From the NCBI GenBank assembly GCA_037042185.1, contig JAXQJY010000032.1, positions 186,001-250,000 on the forward strand: a stretch of 64,000 bases of DNA, in the 5' to 3' direction. Both the position numbers and the translations under genes were made by a program. Below the pieces are notes generated by a model. That model saw nothing but the letters and a program-made list of their open reading frames with translations, ran no database searches and had not been told where the DNA came from. Of the stretch, positions 1 through 10,200 are shown piece by piece. Position 1 is the stretch's first letter; each line of letters starts with the position of its first letter. The stretch comes from Sordariomycetes sp. S80-01Y (Eukaryota; Ascomycota; Sordariomycetes).

Positions 1-1
1 C

Positions 2-385
2 GTTGTTAGCTTCGCCTATAACTTCCTACGGAACCCGCACCGTCTTGCCAAGCGGTCGCTTAAGTGGGTTATTCCGGGAATGGCCTTTTACCACCTGCCA
101 CTGCCGGCGGTGCATGTCTGGAGCATGCTCACCCCCACGGCCGACGGCTGGGGCACGAGCATGCGCGCCGAGGGCGAGCGCGCCAAGAGGGACAGTGTGC
201 GCCAGGCCTGGTTCGAGACGGGCTTCTTTGTCGTCTGGATGGGCGTCATGGCGGGCTGCGTGGCTAGGTGGATGGCTGGACACATCCTGGGTTTGGAAGG
301 GGGGCTAATGGCGTTGCTCTTCACTGGGAGCGTCGTGGCGGCGTCTTTTGCAGCTTGGAGGGGCACGGTGTATAAGACGACTTGA
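2..385 (+). CDS. C-terminal part of a family-2 glycosyltransferase (Cps1-like polysaccharide synthase), cut by the window edge
   Basis: The frame is open from the first complete codon, so the 5' end lies outside the window; about 127 residues are visible. It contains the stretch NPHRLAKRSLKWVIPG, then TADGWGTSMRAEGER, then two hydrophobic segments (roughly residues 72-90 and 97-115). This resembles the C-terminal membrane region of fungal Cps1-like processive glycosyltransferases, where a GWGTS motif follows the catalytic domain. The protein would sit in a membrane and polymerise a sugar chain. The catalytic D,D,D and QxxRW motifs are not visible, so the family call rests on the tail only. 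An internal ATG at 80 exists but the frame is clearly open upstream. It transcribes towards the NRPS and looks like a flanking gene, not a cluster member. Confidence 0.6.
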   Translation, partial: VVSFAYNFLRNPHRLAKRSLKWVIPGMAFYHLPLPAVHVWSMLTPTADGWGTSMRAEGERAKRDSVRQAWFETGFFVVWMGVMAGCVARWMAGHILGLEGGLMALLFTGSVVAASFAAWRGTVYKTT

Positions 386-848
386 CGGGTGAATATATAT
401 AGTACTTGGATTCACTTAGACAAAACATAGAATAATCTCACGAATGCTGACAATGATCACATCCAGGCCTGTCGGTCTGTCAAACAAGGCTTCTTGAGTG
501 GGCCCTTTTCACACATCCTCTTATAAGATGAGATTGGGAGCTATTCCCAAAGCCATGGATCTACAACCAGCTCTACTTGTGGTCCTCCTCCCACACTCTA
601 TTGAATCGATCAACCAGTTCAAGCCATCTATAACCACCTCAAAGTGTTACATAAAGCTTTCCGCAATACATTCCCGTTTGTTCCGACCGTTCTCCACATG
701 GCCCTCGGCTTCGCAGCGTTCAGCCCGCGCAACAATCTTGTTGACCTTTTCCAACGATGAGTACATCATTCGCAAAGGGCAGACAACTCGGCTCGGACGC
801 CTCTTCGAAACCCACCTTGACCTTACCGGAGTCTATTCAGGGTTAGGG
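386..848. other. Intergenic, convergent 3' ends of the glycosyltransferase and NRPS
   Basis: No convincing gene. A 118-codon open frame at 498-854 has no recognisable features and overlaps the dispersed repeat at 591-652. It probably holds the two 3' UTRs. Confidence 0.6.
591..652 (+). repeat. Dispersed short repeat, copy A
   Basis: About 62 bp running from CCACACTCTATTGAAT to GTGTTACATA. Two further copies lie at 51931-51992 and 52251-52335, over 51 kb away. All share the blocks CAACCA-TTCAA, CCATCT/TGT, ACCACC and AAAGTGTTAC with a few substitutions. No coding sequence explains the similarity. Confidence 0.75.
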
Positions 849-3800
849 CTATGAATGGGGTGTCGAGATGGAGCTATCGGCGAAATGGACATTCACTTGT
901 GCCTGCGCGGCCAGTGAGCAGAGGCGGGCATCTTCGAAAATGGAAGCAACCGCCAGTTCGATGCCGTATTGGCGGGCTTGTAGAACCAATTGGATGGCGC
1001 TGAAGGAGTCCCCGCCGATCTGTAGAAAGCTGTCATCTCGCCCGATGGAGTCGACCGGGAGGCTCAACACGTTTGCCCACAGCCTCTGTAGCTGCTTTTC
1101 CACGGCGGTCTCCGGTGGCCGTTTAGAAGCCTCCACGAGGGCGTATGCGGCCATCTCGCCCGGAGTGAGCGATGCTGTCCGTTCGCGAATTTGCTTTCTA
1201 TCCAGCTTCGCCGACGTCACGTAGGGCAAATAGCGGCATGGGATGAAGATGGTCGGTATCATGTACAGCGGAAGCCTGATCTTCAGCTCGCCAACGGCAA
1301 GGGCTATCTTGCTCTCCAAGTCGCCCGAGAGGGGGAGGAACATGTTCTCAGACTTCTCGTGCCCCCCTTCTGTGCGCTGTACCATGCTGGCGGTGGCAGG
1401 AGACCTTAGGTAGGCCACTAGTTGGATGTTATCATGGCCGGTCTGGAGCGTATCAACAACCACCTGCTCCACGTCCGGCAGGGCGAGTTGAATGTTGTGC
1501 TCGATCTCGCCGAGTTCCACCCGGAGGCCGCGAATCTTGACCTGGGTATCTCTCCTACCCAGAAACTCGATTGTTCCGTCCGCGTTGTGGAAGGCAAGGT
1601 CGCCGGACCTATACATGCGACCCCATGGCTCCTCGTCCCTCCGAGGCGCCCATTCAGGCAGACTTGTGAGGACCGACTCCTCCGTTCTTTGGGGGTTAGA
1701 TAGATACTCGCGAAGCAACGACGGGCCCTGGATAACGAGCTCGCCAACGCAACCGATCGGCGCCAGCTGGTGCGGGTCTTCGGGGTTGACAATCCAGCCG
1801 TGGCCACCAATCGGTCGACCAATGGTTAACGGCGACTCGTCGACGAATTTCCACTCGTGGTAGGCACTATTAACACACGTTTCCGTAGGACCCCAGCCGT
1901 TGATCAGGCGCACCCGCCCAAACCAGGTATCCAGCACGTCTCGGCTAGACGCCTCTCCGATTAGAAGAAGCACCTCGAGGCTCGGAACCTCCTGGGGTTG
2001 CAGAGTTCGCGCCACTGATGGGGTGAGGGCGGCCCAGTTAATGGCATGGTCGTTGATGAACTTAGCTAGCTCATTTACGCGGCTGTGCTCGGATGGGACA
2101 TAAACACAGCCGCCCGACGCCAGTGTGGCGACGATTTCGAGTATACAAATATCAAAAACACTTGAAGAGAAATGCAGCATGCGCGTGTTCGAGTCCATGC
2201 CTAATCTCTTGGCCGTGGCAACCTGGCTTGTACACACGGCCCGGTTCTCTAGTAATACCCCCTTGGGGGTGCCCGTGCTACCTGAGGTGAAGAAGCAGTA
2301 CGCGGCATGGCGGCCGTCTGCTTGGCTCGGCAGGGCCTGAAGTCCTTCCTCCATCGGATCGGGCTGGGGCATCCCAGGGAGAGCGGAGTCGACTTCCAGA
2401 ACGTCGAGGCCGAGGTTCCGACACTTCCCCGACTGACCCGGCGAGGCGAGGGCGAGGGTTGACCGGGTCTGCCGGATAATCTCTTGAAGTCGCTGGGCGG
2501 GATGCGATGGGTCGAGAGGGACCCAGGCGGCGCCCGCCTTGTTGATCGCTAGGATCGCCACGAAGAACCAGACGGACTTTTCGAAGCAGACGGGCACGAG
2601 ACTCTCCACTCTAACCCCGAGCACGACAAGACGCCGGGCGAGAGCAGTGGCAGCCCCGTCTAACTCGGCATAGGTGAGCGCACCGTCCCAGGCGCGGATG
2701 GCCGGGGCCTCAGGCTGGCGCCGGACCTGCCTTGCTACCACCTCGTGGATACATTCATCCACCAGGTCAGGGACTTCTTCGTTCCAATCAGTTGCCTGCT
2801 GCACGTCCCACGGGCCCACAGGTGATATACTGCCTACGGTAGCGTTGTGCCCAGCCACGAGCTGCGTCAGTATTGCTTCGAAGTGTTTCGACAGGGCCTC
2901 GGCCTGCATGTCTGCCATAGTGCGGGAGTCAAAGGCCATTTCGACCTCGACTTGCTCGTCGTGAAGCAGGAGCTGCACAACGAGTGGGTAGTTGAGGTAG
3001 CCTTCGAGAACAGACTCGTCGGACTCCGCCCGACTTGCTTCCACGGGGGTCATGATCGCATGAGACGCCGCATCGGACGCCGCATCGGAGTCCAGTAGCC
3101 GGGCTGGTTGAATAATGAGGTGGTTCGAAAAGTCGCACGCTTCATTGGCCTCGGGGCTGAGCTTGGCGATGTTTTGCAGGCCGAACTGCTCAAACGGCAC
3201 CATCTCCGACGCCTGCCTCTGCATATCCTGCAGGAGGTCGCGTATATATTGCTCGGGATGTAGGCGAACGCGGAGGGGGACGGTAGCGAGCACCGGTCCC
3301 GACGTGCGGTCAAGTCCCGGGACGGGGGCCTGACGGCCAGACACGGACGTTCCCACGCATATGTCATCAGTGTTACAGTGCCAAGATAAGGTGAGTACCC
3401 ACGCCGCGCGGAGTATGGTCGCCTTCGTGATAGACGAGTCAGCGGGGAGCCGCAATGGGATGGATCTCCTCCTCGAGCGGTCGAGGCGGACGCCAGCGTT
3501 TGATCCATGCCGGACGCTCCAATGCAGAAACTTAGTCCGTTTGGCGCCGTTCATCTGTGCCTTCCAGAACTCTGCGCCGGCCTGCTCGTCAAGATTCCGT
3601 ACGTATTGGACGAATCCATTGAAGGGTTGAATAATTGGGTTGGCGGTAGTGGCGCCATAGTAAAAGGCAGATAGCGTTTCTCGAATCAAATTCATACTCC
3701 ACCCATCGTAGATGGAATGGTGCATCGTGAGGGAAAAGTAGCTGCTCCCGTCGGAACCCCTGGCAAGTCCATAATGGCAAAGTTCTGTGCCGTAGCTGAA

Positions 3801-6800
3801 CGGGGAGCCCTTGGTCTCCTGAAGGACGGTATCCAAAGGACGGTTGTCGTCGTCGTTCCATTGGTTTCGTCGATTCAACACAACCTGAATCGCGCGCTCA
3901 TCGACCAAAACGATACGCGTTCGTAGCGCCGCGTGGGCCGAAACGGTATACATCCATGACTGCTTAAAACGATCCACATCTACATGTGCCGATAGCTTGT
4001 AGATAAGCCTGATAATATAGAAGCCGGGCTGGGTAATGGTGAGCGCCATAAGGCCCTCCTGTAAGGGCGTACAGGGATAGGCGTCTTCGATTACGTCCTC
4101 TTCGGCTAGGTGGCATTGCTTGTAGACTTTATCTAATAGATGGTCAAGCCCGTCTTGTGGTAGCAAGCTAAAGGCCGGAATGCATAGAGGCTCTAACTTA
4201 TCCACCGGATAAGTGATATCTGGCATCTTAGACGCCATCTGGTGGAGGCGCGCATCGTCAAATATAGAGCTGACGGTTAGGTCGATGCCGCGTCGGCGGG
4301 CCTGTGAGACTAAATGAATAGCGCCGATGGAGTCGCCGCCGAGCTGGAAGAAGCTGTCGTCCCGACCAATAGAGTCTGCCGGAATACCCAGTACAGACGC
4401 CCACAGTGTCTGCAATTCCCTCTCCGTTGCCGTTGCCGGTGGCCTTTTCGTAGCATCGACAAGGGCGTACGCGGCCAGTTCGCCCGCGCTCAGTGATGCC
4501 GTCTGTTCGCGCAACTTCTTTCTGTCCAGCTTTCCCGACGTCACATAGGGCCAATAGCCGCAGGGGATGAAGATGGTTGGTACCATATAGCGCGGCAGCC
4601 TGGCTTTCAACTCCCGGACGACGTGGGCGGTCAGATGCTTCAGATTGACTGATAGGGGAAGAAACAAACTTTCCGGCTCCGGCCGTTCAGATGGCTCGCT
4701 CTGTAGGTAGGCCACCAGGTGTAAGCCGGTATCCGTCTCAAACGTGTCGACGACGACCTGCCCTCCATCCGGCAGGGCCAAGCGGATGTTTTGCTCGATC
4801 TCGCCGAGCTCCACCCGAAGGCCGCGGATCTTAACCTGTGTGTCCTTCCTCCCAAGAAACTCGATTGTTCCGTCGGCGTTGTAGAAAGCAAGGTCACCGG
4901 TCCTGTACATGCGGGCCCAAGCTTCCTCATGCCTCCAAGGCGCCCAGCCGGGCAGCTTGGCGAGTACTGTTGTATCCGTCCTCGGACGATCCGCGAGGTA
5001 TTCTCTAAGCAGTGTCGGGCCCTGGATAAGGAGCTCCCCCGTACAGCCGATAGGGGCCAGGCGTAGATCATGTGGGTTGACGATCCAGCAGTGTCCGCCC
5101 ACCGGCCGGCCGATGGTTAACGGCGAATCGTCAACGGATCTCCATTCGTGGAGCGCGCTATACACGCACGTCTCCGTGGGACCCCATCCATTGATCAGTC
5201 GTACGCGACCGTACCAGATATTGAGGATATCTCGGCTCGACGGCTCTCCGATAAGAACTAGCACCGCGAGGCTCGGGGTCTGTTGTGGCGCAAGGGTCCT
5301 TGTAACCGAAGGGGTAAGGGCGGCCCAGCTAACGGAGCTTTCACCGATGAAGCTCGCTAGGTCATTCATGCGGCTATGCTCGGATGGTACACAGATACAC
5401 CCTCCAGAAGCTAACGTAGCGACGATTTCGAAGATACATGCGTCAAAAATATAGGATGAAAATTGTAGCATGCGTGTGTTCGAGTCCATGCCCAGCCTCT
5501 CGGCCGTGGCCACTTGGCTTGTACACACGGCCCGATTCTCCATCACGACGCCCTTGGGCTGCCCCGTGCTCCCGGAGGTGAAGAAGCAGTAGGCCGTGTT
5601 GCGACCCGAGGCCAGGTCGCTCCATGCCAGTGGGGCTTGGTCGGATCGATGAGCCTCATGGAAGGCTGAGTCGACCTGCACAACCCGCAGACCAAGGCGG
5701 CGGCAGGCCTCGGCTTGGTCCGCCGAGGTCAGAGCGAGCGTTGACCTGGTTTGCAGAAGCACGTCTTTGTGCCGCTGGCTAGGGTGCGACGGATCGAGGG
5801 GAACCCAGGCGCCACCGGCCTTGTTGATCGCCAGGAGGGCGACGAAGAACCAGATGGACTTTTCGAAGCAGACGGTCACCAAGTGCTCCACCTTAACCCT
5901 GAGGTCGAGGACGAGATGACGAGCGAGAGCATTGGCCGCTCCATCGAGCTCGGCGTATGTAAACTCTCCGTCCCAGGCGCTGATGGCGGGAGCACCGGGC
6001 TGACACTGTACCTGCCTCTGCACCAGCTGATGGATGCATTCGTCGACGACTTCCGGTACGTGCTCGTTCCAGCGGCCAGCTTGCTGCACATCCCATTCGG
6101 TTACCGGCGAGAGGTCGCCCAGTGTGGTGTCGCTGCTCCCCAATAGCTGCTGTAAGAGACCCTCAAAATGGTGCGACAGCGCCTCGGCCTGGGTATCGGA
6201 CATGGCATGAGAGTCGAAAATGGTGTGGAAGTCGACGTGGTCGTCGTGGACGATTATTTGCACGAGCAGTGGGTAGTTGAGGTATCCTTCGGGGTGACCC
6301 TCGTCCGAGACCGCTGTCGCCTCCACCGGCCTCATGATGGTATCTTGAGTGGCGAAGGAGTGCAGAAGCTGGGCCGGCTGGATGACGAGATGGCATGCAA
6401 AGTCGCACGCTTCACGGGCGTCCGCGCTGAGCCTGGCGATGTTCTGCAGGCCAAAGTGCTCGAAAGGGACCATCTCCGACGCTTGCCTCTGGATGTCCCG
6501 CATAAAGCCGCCGACGGTCTGTTCGGATCGTATCCTCACGCGGAGCGGAACGGTGGCGACCACGGGGCCAGGTGTGCGGTCGAGCCCTGGAATAGGGGCC
6601 TGGCGCCCAGACACGGACGTTCCCACGCACACATCGTCGCTATTGCAGTGCCAGGACACTGTAAGGAGCCAGGCGGCGCGAAGCACTGTCGCCTTGGTGT
6701 AAATTGAGTCTGCGGGGAGCCGGAACCGGATGGGCCTCGTCCTCGAGCGGTCTAGACGAGCTCGCATGGTAGGTGAGCCTTGCCGGGCACGCCCGTCCAG

Positions 6801-9434
6801 GAAGTGGCTTGGTTTGGCACCGTCCATCTGCTCGCTCCAGAATGCCTCGCCGGCTTGATAATCCAAACGGCCGAGGTGTTGGATGAAGCGGCTGAAGGAC
6901 TGCACGGCGTGGGCTTCGGTCTTGTGATAGAGGGAGGTCAGGGTCTCGACAGCGAGGTTCATGCTCCAGCCATCATATATCGCATGATGCAGTGTGAGGG
7001 CAAAGTACGGTTGGCCGTCAGGCCCATCGGCGAGGGCGTAGTGGCAGAGCTGGGTTCCATAGCTAAAGGTGCGACGCTTGGCCTGCTCCAGGACCGAGTG
7101 CAATGGGCCGTCGTCTGTGGAAGACCATGCGACCCTCTGCTTGACAACCACCTGCGTCGCGCGCTCGTCGACCAGGACGATCCGCGTCCGCAGCGTCGCG
7201 TGGGCCGAGACGGTCCGGCTCCATGACTGCTTGAAGCGATTCACGTCTACGTGCGCCGATAGCTTATAGAGCAGCCTGATAATGTAATAGCCGGGCTGGC
7301 TGATGGTGAGCGCCATGAGACCCTCCTGCAGGGGCGTGCAGGGATAGGCATCTTCAATCACGTCACCGTCGGCCAGGTGGCATTGCTTGCGGCTCTGGTC
7401 TAATAGATGGTCGAGCTTGTCCTCTGGCAATAAGCTGAAGGCTGGGACTGGTGGAAGCTCGGTCTCCTTCTCGTCCACGGCACTGTTGATGGCCGATGCC
7501 TTGGAAGCCATCCCGCGAAGGTGGGCATCGTCTAAAACGGAGGCGACGGTCAGCTCAATGCCGCAACGGCGGGCTTGCGAGACCAGGCGAATAGCACTGA
7601 TTGAATCGCCGCCGAGCTGGAGGAAGTTATCATCCCGCCCTATGGAATCGACTGGAAGTCCCGGCACCGACGACCATAGCTTTTGCAGTTCCTCTTCCAT
7701 CGGCGTCTCTGGCGGTCGCTTTGCAGCGTCGACGAGGGCGTACGCGGCCAGTTGGTCCGGGCTTAGCGAAGCCGTCTGTTCACGTAGCCTTTTCCTATCG
7801 AGTTTTCCCGACGCAAGGTACGGCAAGTGCCGACATTGTATGAAGATGGTCGGCACCATGTACATCGGAAGCTGAGCCCTCAACTCAACGACCACGCGGT
7901 CCATCTGACGCTTCAGGGCCGCCGACAGAGGGATAAACATGCCCTCGGGCTGCTCGCCGTCCCGGTTCTCGGCGGCGGGCGAAGAGCGCAGGTAGGCCAC
8001 GAGATGGACGCCGCTGCCGTCTATCTGCACGGCATCTGTGACGACATGCGCCGTTGCCATGTGCGGCAGCAGCATGCGGAGGTGGTGCTCAACCTCGCCG
8101 AGCTCCACGCGGAGGCCGCGGATCTTGACCTGGTTGTCCTTCCTGCCGACGAACTCAATGGTGCCGTCGGCGTTGCGGAACGCCAGATCGCCGGACCTAA
8201 ACATGCGACTCCATGGCTCCACGTCCGCCCTGGGGGCCCAGTCGGGCAGCCGGGTGATGACCGCGTCGTCCGTCTTTTGCCGGTCGTGCAGATACTCGCG
8301 CAGCAGGGTCGGACCCTGGATCAGAACCTCCCCCGTGCAGCCGGCAGGGACGAGCCGGCACGGGTCTTCGGGGTCGACGATCCAGCAGTGACCCCCCACG
8401 GGCCGGCCGATGGTCAGCGGCGATTCGCGAGCAGACCGCCACTCGTGTATCGTGCTGTTGACGCACGTCTCCGTGGGACCCCATACGTTGATCAGACGGA
8501 CATGCTCCACCCACGCCTCGAGTATGTCCCGGCCGGCGGCTTCTCCTCCTACCACCAGCACCTCGAGAGCGGGAACCTGCTGGGGTGCCAGCGTTCGGGC
8601 GACCGAGGGGGTCAGTGCGGCCCAGTTGATGGCGTAGTCGTTGATGAACTGGGCCAGCTCGTTCATGCGGCTGTGCTCAGACGGGACGCAGAGGCAGCCT
8701 CCGGCCGCGAGCGTGGCGACGGTCTCGAAGATGCATGCGTCAAATACGCACGACGAAAATTGCAGCATGCGCGTGTTCTGGCTCATTCTCATCCTCTTGG
8801 CTGTGGCTAACTGGCTCGTGCACACGGCTCGATTATCTATCACGACGCCCTTGGGGATCCCAGTGCTCCCGGAAGTGAACAGGCAATAGGCCGCATGGCG
8901 GCCGGACGGCCGGACCCACGCCGCGCTCGGCCCGGACCCGGACACGGCACCGGCACCGGCCCCACCGGATCCGTGTGCTGCTGCCCCGTGAAAGGCAGCA
9001 TCGACCTCGAGGACGTGGAGGCCGAGACCGCGACACGTCTCTGCTTGAGCCGGAGAGGCCAGCGCGAGCGTCGATCGGGTCTGCCGGACTACCTCCTCGT
9101 GCCGCTGCACAGGGTGGGATGGCTCGAGGGGAACCCAGGCACCACCGGCCTTGTTGATTGCCAGGATGGCGACGAAGAACCAGGCTGACTTCTCAAAGCA
9201 GACGTGCACCAGTGTCTCAATCTCGACACCAAGCTTGGTGACGAGATGCCGAGCGAGGATCTCGGCTGCTGCATCCAGCTCAGCATAGGTGAAGACGCCG
9301 TCCCAGGCGCAGATGGCTGGAGCAGCAGGTTGGCGCTGCACCTGTCTCGCTACTAAGTTGTGGATGCATTCATCCAGCACGTCAGGGACTTCGCCGCTCC
9401 ACTCGGCGGCCTGTCGCATCTCCCACTCTTCCAT
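849..9434 (-). CDS. Three-module nonribosomal peptide synthetase, A-T-C-A-T-C-A-T
   Basis: Uninterrupted 2861-residue frame starting at a true ATG. Approximate domains: A1 20-560, T1 575-640, C1 675-1090, A2 1115-1650, T2 1665-1735, C2 1765-2185, A3 2205-2760, T3 2775-2845. Each A domain has the TSGSTGxPKGV loop, WGPTETCV, (S/T)GDLAF, KIRGLRVELGE and LDRK motifs. Each T domain keeps the phosphopantetheine serine (GGDS). Both C domains keep the active site (HHAIYDG, HHSIYDG), so all look functional. Aligning to the GrsA pocket by eye gives ten-residue codes D-A-F-A-V-G-V-V-N-K (A1), D-A-F-A-V-I-G-V-Y-K (A2) and D-I-L-A-L-I-G-V-N-K (A3); I cannot assign substrates. There is no N-terminal C domain and no TE, R or terminal C domain. 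The N-terminus starts inside what is a post-C linker in modules 2 and 3 (WDVQQA..W). A separate thioesterase at 12.5 kb could release the peptide. The three A domains are very alike, suggesting module duplication. Confidence 0.95.
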   Translation of the reverse strand: MEEWEMRQAAEWSGEVPDVLDECIHNLVARQVQRQPAAPAICAWDGVFTYAELDAAAEILARHLVTKLGVEIETLVHVCFEKSAWFFVAILAINKAGGAWVPLEPSHPVQRHEEVVRQTRSTLALASPAQAETCRGLGLHVLEVDAAFHGAAAHGSGGAGAGAVSGSGPSAAWVRPSGRHAAYCLFTSGSTGIPKGVVIDNRAVCTSQLATAKRMRMSQNTRMLQFSSCVFDACIFETVATLAAGGCLCVPSEHSRMNELAQFINDYAINWAALTPSVARTLAPQQVPALEVLVVGGEAAGRDILEAWVEHVRLINVWGPTETCVNSTIHEWRSARESPLTIGRPVGGHCWIVDPEDPCRLVPAGCTGEVLIQGPTLLREYLHDRQKTDDAVITRLPDWAPRADVEPWSRMFRSGDLAFRNADGTIEFVGRKDNQVKIRGLRVELGEVEHHLRMLLPHMATAHVVTDAVQIDGSGVHLVAYLRSSPAAENRDGEQPEGMFIPLSAALKRQMDRVVVELRAQLPMYMVPTIFIQCRHLPYLASGKLDRKRLREQTASLSPDQLAAYALVDAAKRPPETPMEEELQKLWSSVPGLPVDSIGRDDNFLQLGGDSISAIRLVSQARRCGIELTVASVLDDAHLRGMASKASAINSAVDEKETELPPVPAFSLLPEDKLDHLLDQSRKQCHLADGDVIEDAYPCTPLQEGLMALTISQPGYYIIRLLYKLSAHVDVNRFKQSWSRTVSAHATLRTRIVLVDERATQVVVKQRVAWSSTDDGPLHSVLEQAKRRTFSYGTQLCHYALADGPDGQPYFALTLHHAIYDGWSMNLAVETLTSLYHKTEAHAVQSFSRFIQHLGRLDYQAGEAFWSEQMDGAKPSHFLDGRARQGSPTMRARLDRSRTRPIRFRLPADSIYTKATVLRAAWLLTVSWHCNSDDVCVGTSVSGRQAPIPGLDRTPGPVVATVPLRVRIRSEQTVGGFMRDIQRQASEMVPFEHFGLQNIARLSADAREACDFACHLVIQPAQLLHSFATQDTIMRPVEATAVSDEGHPEGYLNYPLLVQIIVHDDHVDFHTIFDSHAMSDTQAEALSHHFEGLLQQLLGSSDTTLGDLSPVTEWDVQQAGRWNEHVPEVVDECIHQLVQRQVQCQPGAPAISAWDGEFTYAELDGAANALARHLVLDLRVKVEHLVTVCFEKSIWFFVALLAINKAGGAWVPLDPSHPSQRHKDVLLQTRSTLALTSADQAEACRRLGLRVVQVDSAFHEAHRSDQAPLAWSDLASGRNTAYCFFTSGSTGQPKGVVMENRAVCTSQVATAERLGMDSNTRMLQFSSYIFDACIFEIVATLASGGCICVPSEHSRMNDLASFIGESSVSWAALTPSVTRTLAPQQTPSLAVLVLIGEPSSRDILNIWYGRVRLINGWGPTETCVYSALHEWRSVDDSPLTIGRPVGGHCWIVNPHDLRLAPIGCTGELLIQGPTLLREYLADRPRTDTTVLAKLPGWAPWRHEEAWARMYRTGDLAFYNADGTIEFLGRKDTQVKIRGLRVELGEIEQNIRLALPDGGQVVVDTFETDTGLHLVAYLQSEPSERPEPESLFLPLSVNLKHLTAHVVRELKARLPRYMVPTIFIPCGYWPYVTSGKLDRKKLREQTASLSAGELAAYALVDATKRPPATATERELQTLWASVLGIPADSIGRDDSFFQLGGDSIGAIHLVSQARRRGIDLTVSSIFDDARLHQMASKMPDITYPVDKLEPLCIPAFSLLPQDGLDHLLDKVYKQCHLAEEDVIEDAYPCTPLQEGLMALTITQPGFYIIRLIYKLSAHVDVDRFKQSWMYTVSAHAALRTRIVLVDERAIQVVLNRRNQWNDDDNRPLDTVLQETKGSPFSYGTELCHYGLARGSDGSSYFSLTMHHSIYDGWSMNLIRETLSAFYYGATTANPIIQPFNGFVQYVRNLDEQAGAEFWKAQMNGAKRTKFLHWSVRHGSNAGVRLDRSRRRSIPLRLPADSSITKATILRAAWVLTLSWHCNTDDICVGTSVSGRQAPVPGLDRTSGPVLATVPLRVRLHPEQYIRDLLQDMQRQASEMVPFEQFGLQNIAKLSPEANEACDFSNHLIIQPARLLDSDAASDAASHAIMTPVEASRAESDESVLEGYLNYPLVVQLLLHDEQVEVEMAFDSRTMADMQAEALSKHFEAILTQLVAGHNATVGSISPVGPWDVQQATDWNEEVPDLVDECIHEVVARQVRRQPEAPAIRAWDGALTYAELDGAATALARRLVVLGVRVESLVPVCFEKSVWFFVAILAINKAGAAWVPLDPSHPAQRLQEIIRQTRSTLALASPGQSGKCRNLGLDVLEVDSALPGMPQPDPMEEGLQALPSQADGRHAAYCFFTSGSTGTPKGVLLENRAVCTSQVATAKRLGMDSNTRMLHFSSSVFDICILEIVATLASGGCVYVPSEHSRVNELAKFINDHAINWAALTPSVARTLQPQEVPSLEVLLLIGEASSRDVLDTWFGRVRLINGWGPTETCVNSAYHEWKFVDESPLTIGRPIGGHGWIVNPEDPHQLAPIGCVGELVIQGPSLLREYLSNPQRTEESVLTSLPEWAPRRDEEPWGRMYRSGDLAFHNADGTIEFLGRRDTQVKIRGLRVELGEIEHNIQLALPDVEQVVVDTLQTGHDNIQLVAYLRSPATASMVQRTEGGHEKSENMFLPLSGDLESKIALAVGELKIRLPLYMIPTIFIPCRYLPYVTSAKLDRKQIRERTASLTPGEMAAYALVEASKRPPETAVEKQLQRLWANVLSLPVDSIGRDDSFLQIGGDSFSAIQLVLQARQYGIELAVASIFEDARLCSLAAQAQVNVHFADSSISTPHS

Positions 9435-10200
9435 GAGGGACGGAGGCGTCTACGGCGGGTAGGGCTTCTCTTGAGCCAACTGGGTCGGTGACGCGTCGCG
9501 GAATATGGCCAATCCACGGATCTTGGTTCAATGGGTGCGGTGTATCGACGGCCACTAACTGTCCTATGCTCTGCCCCTTCCTAGGCGAAAATCTTAACAA
9601 AGCGAGCCTATATCACGCCAGCTCCAAGGTAATGATCCATGCAACGTAATGATCTCCATTGTGTCCCTCGATGCCCATTGCCTGACTGATCACGTCATCC
9701 CGGGCCGTCTTGGTCACGTAAGGAAGTTAGTAATGAGCTCATGCATGCTCATACATCTGCTCTTCTAATGCAGGGACTGAGTCACCCCTGTGATAGATAG
9801 CCTCTGCCATTGGCTCCGTCGTCAAGTTGGGAGACTTTCCATTTGGAAGCACACCAAGCGCCAGGCCTCTACCCAAACTCACTAACCCACACACCATCTG
9901 GCGACGTCGAGTCGTTCACGACATACGTAAGTACAATTTACAAGGCTTAATGGTGATCCCTAACCCATTGTGGAATATTGTCTGCTTCCTGGCCCTCAAA
10001 CTACCTGTGGGGTCGTCCCTATATCATCGTCCACTGACTGGCTCTAGGGTAGCTAATCAATAGCCAACCTCAGGCGTGCTTTCTACTCCGTTCCTGTCTT
10101 TTAAGACGAGCCTGTCCCTTGTCACCCAAAGTATCTACATACAAAAAGAAATCTGGGGAGCAAGAAGAACGGTAGTAAGAACCCCATTACCAAGGTCGTG
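9435..10200. promoter_or_regulatory. Shared divergent promoter of the NRPS and the ELFV dehydrogenase, with candidate bZIP sites
   Basis: A 766 bp gap separates the two divergent start codons. It holds a perfect AP-1/GCN4-type heptamer TGAGTCA at 9778-9784, a CRE-like TCACGTCA at 9690-9697 and an inverted CCAAT box (CCATTGGC) near 9808. These match the binding preferences of bZIP factors, and a bZIP gene lies at 16.1 kb in the same cluster. Such short sites also occur by chance, so direct control is inference. No coding sequence is convincing here. Confidence 0.4.

Noticed and set aside
498-854. 118-codon plus-strand frame left of the NRPS
   Set aside because: No domain, overlaps dispersed repeat copy A and the NRPS 3' end; likely chance.
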